Shown here piece by piece: positions 44,876 through 55,108 of a stretch of 64,000 nucleotides of DNA. The position numbers and the translations under genes are program-made. The notes below the pieces were generated by a model. That model was not told where the DNA came from. It saw only the letters and a list, made by a program, of their open reading frames with translations, and made no database searches. The first letter of the stretch is position 1, and every line of letters starts with the position of its first letter. The DNA comes from Flammula alnicola. Lineage: Eukaryota > Basidiomycota > Agaricomycetes > Agaricales > Strophariaceae. The stretch spans positions 806,001-870,000 of the forward strand of contig JADNRV010000003.1 of NCBI GenBank assembly GCA_015499995.1, written 5' to 3'.

Positions 44876-46223
44876 CTAGGATGCAGTGTCTGTGTTTTTT
44901 GCAGCCAGAGGTGTCGGGCTGGTTGAAGGGACTGACCCTGCGACATTACTTCTAGTTACCAATGAGTTTAACACCATTGCCAATCCGCTCATCTGAGCAC
45001 TTTGCAACAACGAAACGTTTATTTCAAGACTCAGAATCGAGCCGTTTGCACTTGACCCTCGTAATACAGCAGGAGGCTGGGGCTGGCCTTCTGGAGGGAG
45101 CGACGCGGCTGGCACAGGGATTATTCCCAACGAATGAAGAGCTGGCAATGATGCCACGGGAAGTTGAACAGGAATAGCACCACTCGATTGATATGGGGTG
45201 TAAGCTGTCGGTGTAGGAGGAATGACGGAAAAAGTTGAAATTGTGGGGTTGGGAACTGTACTTCCGTAAGCTTGCGTATATGCATATGGATAGCCACGGT
45301 AGTATTGAGCTTGCATAGTGGGCATGGGTGTCTGGGGGGCAGATGGGAAATGTGACATGCGTGATACGTTGGCGCTTGCACGACGTTCTCGTTCTAACCG
45401 TTCGGCTTCAGTGCGAGCGGTGCGTAGTTCATTACCGAGCCAAGCATTCTCAGAGCGGTCAGAATCCAGAATAACTTGTGCGAGATAGTATGCTTGATCA
45501 TCCGGTGCCGCGCGCTAAGTTCCACAATACATTAATCGGAGGACGAAGCCGGCAGATGTGGGTTGTAGCCTTACCTTCCCTGAACGGATTTTGAGCTTTC
45601 GCCACCGATCGCGGATGGCTTGAGCTCTCTTGACGCATTCCAGCGCCGCTTTTGTGGCTGCGAAATGATAAACGATTTATACACAACCCGAGAAGCGATT
45701 GCTTACCGCGTATCTCCTCTGTCCAGGCTGGCTCCAGGGCTCTCTCTTTCCCCTTTCCGGACGCAATTACTGCCAGATCTTCTTGAGGTTGCTGAAAGAG
45801 ATGATAAGGCAATAGTCGATTTATAACGTCGACTTCGTCCACGAAGGGCGAATCTACATCGGGGTGTGAAACCATTGCTTGATCGTGAGCAAGACGCGAA
45901 TTCAGTCTACATAAAGCTTGTGAGCGAGAAAGAGCGCCAGAAAGGTGTTAAAGCAAGTCCCACCTTCTGAGGGTATGCGTCATATTTTCAAGCTCTTCAG
46001 ATGTTCTCTTGCCATTCACTGGCTTCTTCATAGAGACTGTTTCCTTAGAGTCGAATGGATTGGCAGTGACCTGGGGTGCTGCATGCCATGCTGGTGTCGA
46101 AGCTCCTGAAGAAGAAGATGGAAGCTGTCCATTGGGAGTAAACGTTCCTGTTGACTGAATATGTAGATTTGTCGAATGTTGGTTAGATTGAGAATTGTGC
46201 ACGCCAATGAAGCCGGTCGACAT
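44876..46223 (-). CDS. GLTSCR1/BICRA-domain protein
   Basis: Proposed exons read MSTGFIGVHNSQSNQHSTNL and a Ser/Thr-rich leader. Next is the conserved block RLNSRLAHDQAMVSHPDVDS, PFVDEVDVINRLLPYHLFQQ and PQEDL. That is the GLTSCR1 domain (a long helix, then a D-x-PF-x...RLLPYH motif). In animals it defines BICRA/BICRAL of the non-canonical BAF chromatin-remodelling complex. After the domain come helical segments (EECVKRAQAIRDRWRKLK-like, and RTARTEAERLERERRASANV) and a Pro/Gln/Tyr-rich tail. The tail ends with a short helical MSGLAMVLNSLVTR segment and the terminus KNTDTAS. Likely a nuclear subunit of a SWI/SNF-type remodeller; that role is inferred from the domain. Upstream coding exons cannot be excluded. 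Confidence 0.8.
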
Positions 46224-46641
46224 CTCGTACCCTTCGTTTGTTGAAGTTTGGACATGACGGTGCCCGTGACCGGAAAGTCTCTCTTCAGGGCAGGCATGTA
46301 CTTAAGGGAAAAGTAAAGAAATGTGATAAAGTTCATTAATATTGAGATAATGTACTACTACTACTATTCAGAGATCCCACAAAGGGATGCGATTCTATGT
46401 TCGAGGTTTTTTCATGAATTCAGACATCTTGAAAATAATAACGAACTTGGGAGACCGCCTGAGACCGCAACAACTTCTGCTGTGTGTTTTTCTGGAAAGT
46501 TCACTCCTCACGGACCGGTGCTTATTTCTGGACAAGGCATTGGTCAGGAATAATGGGATTCTACAATCACTTGCACGCAATGCGAGAAATGGGAGGGGAA
46601 CTCCAACCTTCAATTTGACCGAGTCAATTTATAATGATAAT
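46224..46641. other. Intergenic between two minus-strand genes
   Basis: About 420 bases: the promoter of the GLTSCR1 gene and the 3' end of CDC23. It is AT-rich (TACTACTACTACTATT at 46351). No gene seen. Confidence 0.4.
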
Positions 46642-49124
46642 TTATTTACTCGAGTGGATAGCTGCATCCATAGCTGTCGCTCGAGTCTCCATCTGCGTCG
46701 CTAATGTAGCTCTATTCTGGATCATAGTTTTCACTAGTTTGAGCAAGTCTGTTGCTCTCCCAACATCTTCCGCATTGCTCGCAGCGACCTGCTCCAAATA
46801 CTCTCTAGCAAGAACCAAATCACCGTCCGGAATACGCATCTCGTACTCAGCGACTTCCAGGCTTGACTTGGCGTAGTCTTGGATTGGACGCACTGATTGT
46901 GAGACAGACAATCAGTGGGAGTGCCAAGCAAAAACTTAAGACTGGCTTACGATCAGCTTGGCAAACTTCAACGACGCGCCGATGATATGCCACCGCTTCT
47001 GAGTGTTCCTCCAGAGTGCGATGGATTTTCGCTAGCTTAAGATTGATTGTAATCTCATGAGGATCCGCTGGTATCAAGGCGCGTTTGTAACATTCCACGG
47101 CTTCCCGGAGTCTAGGGATTCATGTCAGGATTCGGTGCGCGTTCCCACTCCAAGACAGAATTTACGAACCTTCCGATCTCTTCATAACACATCCCCTGTG
47201 CCTGCCATAAACGCACATCATAGGGCCTGTTCAAGAAAGTTGATTTTTTAAAACTCGAAATATAAATCAAAAAGACCTGCCGCAATGCAGTTGCCCGTTG
47301 ATAGTAATGCAGTGAGTAATGGTGCATGCTCAGTAGTTCGTATGCTTGTCCAAGACCATACCAGGCCCTATAATCCTTTCGATTGACGTCTGCATTTCGG
47401 CAATTCAAGGTTCTGGACAAATGGAAATGAGACAAGAACCATACCTACGGCTCGACGATAGGCTTCTATAGCAGCATGTGAGTTTTTCATCTCAACATAC
47501 TCGTGGCCCATCAACGTCCAAGCAGAAAGGTACGTCCGATCAAGCTGGATGGCTCTTCTAAAGTACTTGACGGCTTTCTCATGCTCAGCACGCAACGAGT
47601 AATGATTTCCTAGGCAAACGCACAGCCTTGAGCTTTGTAACCCGTCCAGAACATTGGTAACTTACCGATGAGACAACAAACTTCTGGCCGGTCTTTGTCC
47701 AAAGCCAGAAATTCATGGGCGAGTTTTGAGAGTGTTAATCGACTATCCTGGACATATAAAATATTGGAATAGATGTCAATATCGTCGATATGATTGGGAT
47801 CCAGGGAAAGAATCTTCTCAAACTGAAGCTCGGCTTGTCTGTAATCTAGCCGATGTGGAATTAGCGGACGTAATAATACAAGAAGGGCGTCACACTGACC
47901 ATGACTGTGATAAAGAACACAGGCTCTGAGACCCATTATCCAGAGGCTGTTCGGAAAGAAGTCCGGTCCCAGTAATCGGTCACAAAGTTGTAGTTCATGC
48001 TCAGAAGGATTGTGAAGTTCGTTCAGCGTCTTTATTTGGAAAAGTTGAACCAGTGGATGGTCTGATGGTAATGGAATCAACTGGAGAAGAGATGATAGCT
48101 GTGGGAGTGATCAATATTAACCGAATGAAAGAGATTTAGAATAACCTCTTCCCCATCTCCAATACAGCTGCCCAACAGCGTCCACGTAGACCAGTTCCAT
48201 CGAAAACCGGCAATAGAAAGGAGGGCACTTTCGATTGCTTCTTCGCGTCTCGATAGCCGCGACAGAAACAAGGCCTTCCTGGACACAATGTCAGCTGAGT
48301 ACATAATTTCAAGACAGTAACCGGGTCCAACTCACAGAAAGAGAAGCCAAGGGTCTGTAGAATCTTTCACAAGGTCCAAAAGGTCACCCAAGAACTCGTT
48401 AATTGGAACTGGAGGTTGATGCCGATTATCTGGGTAACACTTTCAAACACAGAGGCATTTTGAGAGAGAAAAGCTAACGTACTATCCAACTTGTGCCAAT
48501 CTCTTTGGGCTTTCTTTTCGGTGGCCTAGAATACAGATTAGATAAATATGGCGCAAAAAATATAAATGGATTAACTGACAATAAACTGGCAATACAATCT
48601 GAGAAATTTTGCCTTGGAGCTTTTGCATTCTTTCAATATATGAGTGGCGCGGTAAAACTCTCGCGCTTCGAAGCAGGCACGAGCAGCGAGAATGGCATCC
48701 TCCTCTTGGTTCTCTTGGTCAATTTCTCGAGTTCGAGTATCTTCTGAGTGTAACTTCGGTTCAGATGAGTGCAAATTGGATCCAGGGGTTGAGGAAATCG
48801 CGGTTTGTGTTAGGACTTGTGTAGACATAGGAGATTGATCTGCAAAGGATACCAAAGGTTGTGGCGATTGTGACCTTGCTGGCGTCGAAGTTGAAAATGT
48901 AGAGAGCGATGAGACTGCATGAAGTGGCTTCCTTTTAGCCGTTGAGATGGACAACAAGAGTTCGGAAGACCTGACATCATATGTAGCTTGGTGGAATGGT
49001 TGCTTAGCGTTCAACTTCCAACGCACCATTTAGCAGCGACAAGCAATCCCCTGTCCAGACATTCTTTTGATGCAACTCTAATTTCAGACGCGATTTGCGC
49101 GTCAACAGCCGTAAAGGAGGCCAT
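46642..49124 (-). CDS. CDC23: APC/C subunit CDC23 (APC8)
   Basis: TPR scaffold subunit of the anaphase-promoting complex, the ubiquitin ligase that drives mitotic exit. It begins [33 protein letters not shown] (the family's ELR-x-A...RGL-x-x-AAKW opening), with an intron right after AAKW. A Ser-rich insert (residues about 45-130) is followed by helical repeats. The TPR array is clear from [20 protein letters not shown] onward: [80 protein letters not shown] and [20 protein letters not shown]. It ends AAIHSSK. About ten short introns, many between TPR units. About 620 residues, near the norm. Its promoter, shared with ALG14, contains a MITE. Confidence 0.93.
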
Positions 49125-49271
49125 CTTCACAGACCTAAGAATATGAGAGATGGGACGCTTTCTTCGCGGCGAACTTGAAATCAATTCCTTGACCTTAGTT
49201 AGACTGACCCAAATACGGACAGATTATGAACTCAGCCAATCATCATTATGTAAGGCAATCCAAAGGTACTA

Positions 49272-49546
49272 CTGTACTATTTCGACCGATCGTTCACGCC
49301 CTGTGATGCGTGACGCCAATAGTTCACTGGCATCGATGTTCATAACCAGCAGTGATGCGTGACGAGACAAATTTTGTGAGCAAAATGTTCACAAATTAGC
49401 GCGAAGCGCCCAAAAAATAATTTTTACCTGCAACTTTCAATTTCGGCGTCGTTCACAGGCCCTTGTGATGCGTGACGAATTGCATATTTGTTCAGTTCAC
49501 GACCCCCTGTGATGCGTGACGTGAACGATCGGTCGAAATAGTACAG
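49272..49546. mobile_element. MITE, Tc1/mariner-like, 26-bp perfect terminal inverted repeats
   Basis: Left TIR at 49272-49297 (starts CTGTACTATTTCGACCGATC) and right TIR at 49521-49546 are exact inverse copies, 26 bp. TA lies immediately outside each end (49270-49271 and 49547-49548). This is the target duplication of Tc1/mariner-type elements. The 275-bp element has no reading frame. Inside are four direct copies of (T)GTGATGCGTGACG, at 49302-49315, 49352-49364, 49464-49477 and 49508-49521. Three of them are preceded a few bases earlier by GTTCAC. The AT-rich centre contains ATTTTTACCTG. Perfect TIRs suggest a recent insertion. Confidence 0.9.
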
Positions 49547-49548
49547 TA

Positions 49549-49874
49549 ATCCACAATTTACTTACCTACGGTAGTTTCGACTTTTACTGCAAACTTGGCA
49601 ACACGACGAATGCTTACTGGAAGGATAACGGTGAGAGCTCGTTTCGGATCCTCTTTGCACTGGATTAAACAACATTTACAAAAGACTTGGCATCTTTTCG
49701 AACTTACCTCAAACTTACCTTGCTCGTCTTTTGCCCTCTTTTGCCCCGCGGCTGATCGATCTCTTGTTAACCTGAGCTCTGAGCAGTGCGCTGTAACAAT
49801 ATCGCGAATCGCTGAGAGAAAATAACATTTATCCAACTTCTAGCTTTCGCGCACACCGACGCCATCCACCTGCT
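49549..49874. promoter_or_regulatory. Rest of CDC23/ALG14 divergent promoter; possible 5' UTR exons
   Basis: Between the MITE and the ALG14 start. On the minus strand two GTAAGT-bounded pieces (about 49,730-49,830 and 49,619-49,662) look like spliced exons but give no recognisable protein. They may be non-coding first exons of CDC23 or a short unassigned gene. Confidence 0.35.
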
Positions 49875-50729
49875 ATGCTTTTCGTGTGGATTCCACTGGT
49901 TGCATTCCTTTTTGCCTGCCGGATATACACTATTCTTCCAGATTCAAAGACGCGTCGAAATCGCTCGGTCAGAAAATCCGGTGTCTGCTCGGTAGCCGTT
50001 TTCTTAGGTTCAGGTATTTCTTAGCCTACTTGGCCGACCAATGGCTATAATAATTGTCAACCACAGGGGGGCATACAAGTGAAGCTCTGACTCTTATGTC
50101 GTCTCTAGACTCACGGCGATATAATCGAAGAACATATATCGTGAGTCGCGGCGATAATATGAGCGTTCAGAAGGCCTTGGATCTAGAAGCCCAGTTCAAG
50201 GCTGGAAATCAGAATGTAGTTACCGTTTTTTTTTGCTCAATCAATTGTAAATTCTAATATATTGTATCTTAGTACAGTATTCTGACAATACCCCGTGCCC
50301 GACAAGTTCACCAGTCCCTCCTTGCTACACCCCTTTCAGCATTACACTCGCTGTTAGCTTGCACATATCATGTGACGCTGCGTCCATTGTGCAGTTCAAA
50401 AAAACTGAAATTCGCCGACGTTCTTATTCTGAACGGTCCAGGAACCTGTTTCATGCTTTGTATGGCTGTTTATATCAATAAGGTTAGTATATACCTTATA
50501 TCACTGGAATTCCTCTAAAAATGCCCCAGTTTCTTGGCCTACACGCACCTCTTGTAGTCTACGTCGAGACTTTCGCTCGGGTAAAGTCCTTGTCCATTTC
50601 AGGCACACTCATCCGTCCGTTCGCCGACCGGTGAGTCTTGGATACACATCATGCATGCCTATCAATTATTCAACTCCACCTAGCTTTATTATTCAGTGGC
50701 CGAAGGCGAAAAACGCAGGGGAAAGTTAA
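49875..50729 (+). CDS. ALG14: ALG14, UDP-GlcNAc transferase subunit (N-glycosylation)
   Basis: Membrane-bound partner of Alg13. Together they add the second GlcNAc to dolichol-PP-GlcNAc on the cytosolic face of the ER. The N-terminus MLFVWIPLVAFLFACRIYTI is a signal-anchor helix. Exon 2 supplies FLGSGGHTSEALTLMSSLDS then RRYNRRTYIVSRGD. GSGGH-x-x-E is the family hallmark. After introns come IPRARQVHQSLLATPLSALH, ADVLILNGPGTCFMLCMAVY, LVVYVETFARVKSLSISGTL and RPFADRFIIQWPKAKNAGES, with the stop at 50727-50729. The NGPGTC and VYVE-x-FARV blocks are conserved in Alg14. About 215 residues, the expected size. It ends 126 bp from convergent U2AF1. Confidence 0.94.
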
Positions 50730-50855
50730 GCTCTGAGCAATGGCTCGTTTGAACTGTTACGGGACAATCTGAAATATAGATATGCAAAATGAACAATATC
50801 AAGAATGGGGGACAATGCTAGGTTACAAGTAAAGGTGACAATGCATGCCACGAAG

Positions 50856-51776
50856 TTACTTCCTCGTCCAGCGATCTTCTCCTGGATTCCCGCCTCGTCT
50901 AGGAGGGCTCGCACTTCTTCCTCTGCCACCCTCGCGCTTGCTAGGTTCCCAGCCTCCTCCGCCGCCTTCAACCTTGGCAGGATTCAGCCTTCGCTCCAAT
51001 CGTTGACCAGCGCGAAGAGAAGAAACCAGATCTTTCGATGCAAGCCGTAGATGCATAAAGTTACAGAAACCACCTCGATTACATTCACCATTCTCGTTCT
51101 GACGGCAGCACGCCTCTCGAAAATCTGTGACGGGGAAAGTTCTGCATATAATGGCCGACCTAGTAAATGTCAATCAAATGATAGATTTATGTTATAGAAC
51201 TTCTCACATACCTGCATACCAACGTTCGTTACAACTATCCACGGCAGCTTGTGCCTCTGTTTCCCATTCATATCTTGCATAGACATTACCTATCAGGTGG
51301 TCACCAACGTTATCGCAAACCTAACATAGCAGACACGAGGTTAACAAGTTGAGAAGACAACGGTTGGACATAGACGTACATGGAGCTCTAATAGGTGCCC
51401 GAACTTGGCTAGTTCACAATAGAGATCTTCATACACTGCATCAAATCCTTCCTGCAGCTCTTTTTCAGTGAGCTTGCAAACTGGATCGTGGGCCGGATTA
51501 TGGTAAACGTTCGGAAGGAGGATAGTTTGGGAGAATGGCGGTTTTATGTGCTTTCTTGAGCAACGGTCACCGTGACGGCAGGCTCCAATCTACAAATAAA
51601 AGAAATCGGTTAGGACACTGAGGGCAGCAGATGTTACTTTGCGTGCTTACTTTGTAATAGAAGGAGCAATTGACTCGATCTTGCTCAGTACCGAAAATAT
51701 TAGCCTATTGGATAATGTGTCAATCATCTTGAAAGCACAGTGTAAGGACATTCATACCCACCAAATGAGAAGCCAT
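50856..51776 (-). CDS. U2AF1: U2AF small subunit (U2AF35/U2AF1)
   Basis: Splicing factor that recognises the 3' splice-site AG. Exon 1 is only 15 nt (MASHL), then an intron. The first CCCH zinc finger follows (ANIFGTEQDRVNCSFYYKIG, then ACRHGDRCSRKH), followed by IKPPFSQTILLPNVYHNPAH. The UHM-type RRM shows EGFDAVYEDLYCELAKFGHL, GDHLIGNVYARYEWETEAQA and WYAGRPLYAELSPVTDF. The second zinc finger is CCRQNENGECNRGGFCNFMH. The C-terminal Gly/Arg/Ser-rich tail ends GNPGEDRWTRK at 50856. Five or so short introns. About 235 residues, as usual. This is the factor expected to read the short introns throughout the window. Confidence 0.95.
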
Positions 51777-52632
51777 TGCGAAGATATGAGTTCGAGGTCA
51801 AGAATATGTCACGTTACAGGTTGAACGTTGCATGGTAAAATCCAGCTGCTGACAAAGACAAAATTGAAACCCCGACTTCTTCACATGACGCCGAAACTTC
51901 CGGGGGCAATCGCCGAGAAAGTTCTAGGTTATCTGAATGATTTGGTTCTGGTGGGTGGTTTGCTTCTCCCGTAGTTCCAGCGCAACAAAGGTAGTGACTG
52001 AAATTGTGTCTGATAGCAATTATCTTGGCAAGAACGAATGTCATTCTTCGGAGTCAAACCTCCAGATGTTCTTGGCAGTGGGATACACGCGTTGATTCTG
52101 CCGTTCTATATTCGGGATCTCCTCCCTAGCACCACAATAAATCTCGTCAAAGTTGTGGCTAGATATAGCACAGTAATTGGGGAGACCTCTCACGAAAGCT
52201 TTCCTAGTGGTGCTTTCAAATGCCATCCTTGCATTTCGGGGTTCTTGTTCTTCTCTCCGTTAACATACAATCCTCCCTTCTGGATCGCACCTTGGGACAG
52301 GTGCACTTGTACCTATTTTCGACCTCGACCTTTTCTCAGTTGGCTAACCCTCTACTACTTCCTCTCCAACGCGAACTATTGCATTACCGACGTCCAATCA
52401 TTTACCTATGCTGATATAGTACATATTTGGTGTCTATTTACTGCACTTGTTCGGGCATAATAATTACCGTGGCCATATAACTCTCCACCAGCGTGAAGAA
52501 CGCTCTCTCCTTGATGCCAGGTTTTGGGGTGGGTTTAAATTCTGCTTCTAGTCGCTTCTCAGAGGTGGCAGGTGTCTCTCGGAGTGGATGGACGTCTCCC
52601 TCTATCAGCAGTTTTTCTGCCTACGACAATAT
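51777..52632. other. Gene-free stretch, U2AF1 promoter side
   Basis: About 850 bases. A 140-codon plus-strand frame at 52038-52460 has no recognisable motif and looks accidental. Nothing else seen. Confidence 0.35.
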
Positions 52633-53159
52633 CTACTTAGAGGAACGCAGCACGCAAGTGCGTAAGGCAATGAGTTGGAGTTTGAGAAATTCTCTATCAT
52701 CTTTGCATAGCAAGCACTTCTGATAAAACTGATTGTCGCATGAAGGGATACTTCTGGCTGGTTCTGGGAATGGATCCGACCTGCTTGCTGCGCTGTCGAG
52801 GGATGAATGAAGTAAAGTTGATCATGATATTTATCTTCTTGCGAATAAACATCTCTTACCACTTGAAATTCAATAATCTTTGCCCTGGCTCTATGAAATG
52901 GTCCTGCGGCATTGGATAGACTTGGAAAAGTTATCTTACAGTAAGTGGCTCATGACGGCTAACCATTTTTGTATCAGCTAATAAGATTGTGTTCAGCTGA
53001 GAGCACATTGATCGTGTCCCGCTGTCAAAATGCCGATTTACCGGACGCAAAGAAGGATGCTGCTTCATGTGCCTGTGAGCCTTGTTCCAAATGTTTGTCG
53101 CAGGGACTTTTCTTGCTGCGGGCCAGAAAAGAGTTTCTATCGTCGTGAGAAGCCACCAT
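52633..53159 (-). CDS. Possible small spliced gene of unknown function
   Basis: On the minus strand an ATG at 53159 opens MVASHDDRNSFLARSKKSPC, DKHLEQGSQAHEAASFFAS, ending at a plausible GTAAAT donor (53041). Further on, a piece reading YCKITFPSLSNAAGPF then HRARAKIIEFQV ends at a GTAAGAG donor. A TTTATCAG acceptor then gives KCLLCKDDREFLKLQLIALR, TCVLRSSK and a stop at 52633-52635. The last two pieces read like genuine protein (a CX2C pair and a basic helical end). The join to the first exon is not secure. No family recognised. The first ORF without splicing would be 44 residues. Confidence 0.25.
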
Positions 53160-53677
53160 CCGATTGTTGATTTGACAATGGACGGTTGACAGGAATGGGG
53201 ATTCCCCTTCCCCTCTTTGATTAACGTCGAGCTAAAGTTTCTGTACTATACGGCAGGATATTAAGTAAAAGTCTCTGTCTATAAATAGAATGGGCGCCAC
53301 AATGTCCATCTCAACATCACTTGCCAAGCAATTTTTTGATTATGTATTTTCTTGGTATTTTCTTCAATTTGTATGCACAGTATATTATATAGCTTAGATG
53401 TATGCCTACGTATGCATATTCTCTCGTCCCGATTTAAAATACTACCGAAATCCGTAAATAGACAGACTTTGCAGCGACTGACCATGGATGGTTTATATCT
53501 TATCACTCGTACTCGGTGCGACGTTAAATACAAGTTCATTTGCAGCTGTTCTAGTGATTGAAGGGGTATAAAGGTATCAACAACCAAATACGAGCTCAGA
53601 AAGGCAAGAAAGGCAAGGGTTCTATGTCAATGACAGTTATATAAATATGTTTTATTTATGAAGTCCGAGGCGAGGAA
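53160..53677. other. Gene-free, AT-rich
   Basis: About 520 bases with long A/T runs downstream of the second zinc-cluster gene. Frames here look accidental. Confidence 0.4.
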
Positions 53678-55108
53678 TTAAGATCGAGTAATATGTGGTG
53701 GTTCCCAAGTCATGAATGAGTCGTCAAGCGAAGCGGGAGAATTGGAGTTAGAAGGGATAAGATCCCATGGCCGTCCATTCATGGATCCCCTCGGTGCCTG
53801 GGACAACCTTTGCGAATACATTTGCGATGGGTGGAAGCCAGCTTGCATGGAATGGTGAAGATGACTTGAAGGTAGCCCACTTGTAGAAATATCGCTCAGC
53901 ACATTCCTGTATTAAAAAAGAGAACGTAAGCGTTGAAAACCGCCGTAAAAAGACTATCTCACGTTGTGAAGGAGTCCAGTTCTGAAATACGTTGATGCAG
54001 TGGGCAAAATACCCCGTGCTGATGACTTGGTGACCGACCAAGGACGTCAGAGGCCTTTCTCAGCCTCAGCGACAGTTCAAGCATATGATTATAGCTTGTT
54101 GGCTCGTTAACGCAGCCACATTGTCCAGTGCTCTGTTTACTAAACCTGTGCTCAGGTAGGGCTGAGAAGGATCCATCGCCGACTTCCATAAGACCTGGAT
54201 AGTTCAAGAACATTGACGTTATGTCGTAGTCTTGAACTGATCCTTGACCCGCGATACCGACAGGTGAGAAGGGGAAGTCATCCGTTGGCGTTCTGAGTCC
54301 TGGCGATGAACTATTGAAGGGAGAGCTTGGGCTGAAGGGAGACCTCATCCTGCGCGAGCTCTCTGAGCCACTCTGAAGGTGGATAGGTGCGGGCATTGAG
54401 CCGTCGAAAGATTTTGAGTGCGTAGAGGCGTTGCTACTTGAGGAAGAGTCACCCTTTTCAGACGACGATGAGGATATAGGTGGCGATGGCGCATTCGAAG
54501 AACAGGATTCATCACTCCCTCCAAGCGGGCGAGAATGCCATTTCTCTAATTCTTCGCCAAGACCAGCAGACTGGACCCAGCGAGGATGAGGTTTATTCTT
54601 CAACTGTTTAAAACGCTCCTTTAGTTGCCTTTTCAACAAAGCAAAGCCTGCAGCATACCTCTCGGATAACCCCCTCAAGTTCGGCAACGCGTTTAAGTAG
54701 TCTTGAGCTCTCGTCCTGGGTTTCTGTTCGTTGGCTAGGGTCATCAACCTCGTACACACATAACCCTGTCTAAGAGGCGTCAGCGACAATAAGCGTTCTT
54801 GATGTCACAAGTACCATACCAGTCCTAATTGTGTACACCGCGCACAAGCAGGGCGCTTCCTATCGCACTGCGACATGTCAATATTAATTACTGTGGATCA
54901 AAAGGAAGCATTGCCGCACCATGCGTTTTGAGGTGTGGCAATTAAGACATGACTGAGTGGTCCTGTTACGACGTCTGGGAGGAGGTGAGGACGGGCTCTC
55001 GTCGACATGAAAGGGCAATAATAGTGACCTTTTCCGATGATCGCCGTCGGGGACGGGCGTAGACTCGGAGGTGTTTCTCTTCTTGCGAGAGGTGGTCTCT
55101 GTAGACAT
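53678..55108 (-). CDS. Zn2Cys6 transcription factor, short form
   Basis: Starts MSTETTSRKKRNTSESTPVP, with a basic leader. The zinc cluster spans two introns: CLNCHTSKRM, then CDRKRPACARCTQLGL, then TGLCVYEVDDPSQRTETQ. That completes a CX2CX6CX6CX2C...C arrangement. It continues with DESSRLLKRVAELEGVIRE, a coiled coil, then a long Ser/Pro-rich region (ISSSSSEKGDSSSSSNASTH). A conserved C-terminal block follows: GQCGCVNEPTSYNHMLELSL, RLRKASDVLGRSPSHQHGVF and CPLHQRISELDSFTT. It ends FMTWEPPHITRS. There is no fungal_trans domain. This layout, with the Cys/His block about 100 residues from the end, is common in Agaricomycetes; its targets are unknown. An unspliced reading of the second intron gives a false GYVCTRL sequence. 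About 400 residues. Confidence 0.85.

Noticed and set aside
49572..49836. Ribosomal or RNase P protein on the minus strand
   Set aside because: A KEDPKRALTVILPVSIRR-like peptide looked promising, but neither frame joining nor any known family supported it.
52038..52460. 140-codon plus-strand frame
   Set aside because: Composition and lack of motifs suggest chance; no start context or splice signals support it.
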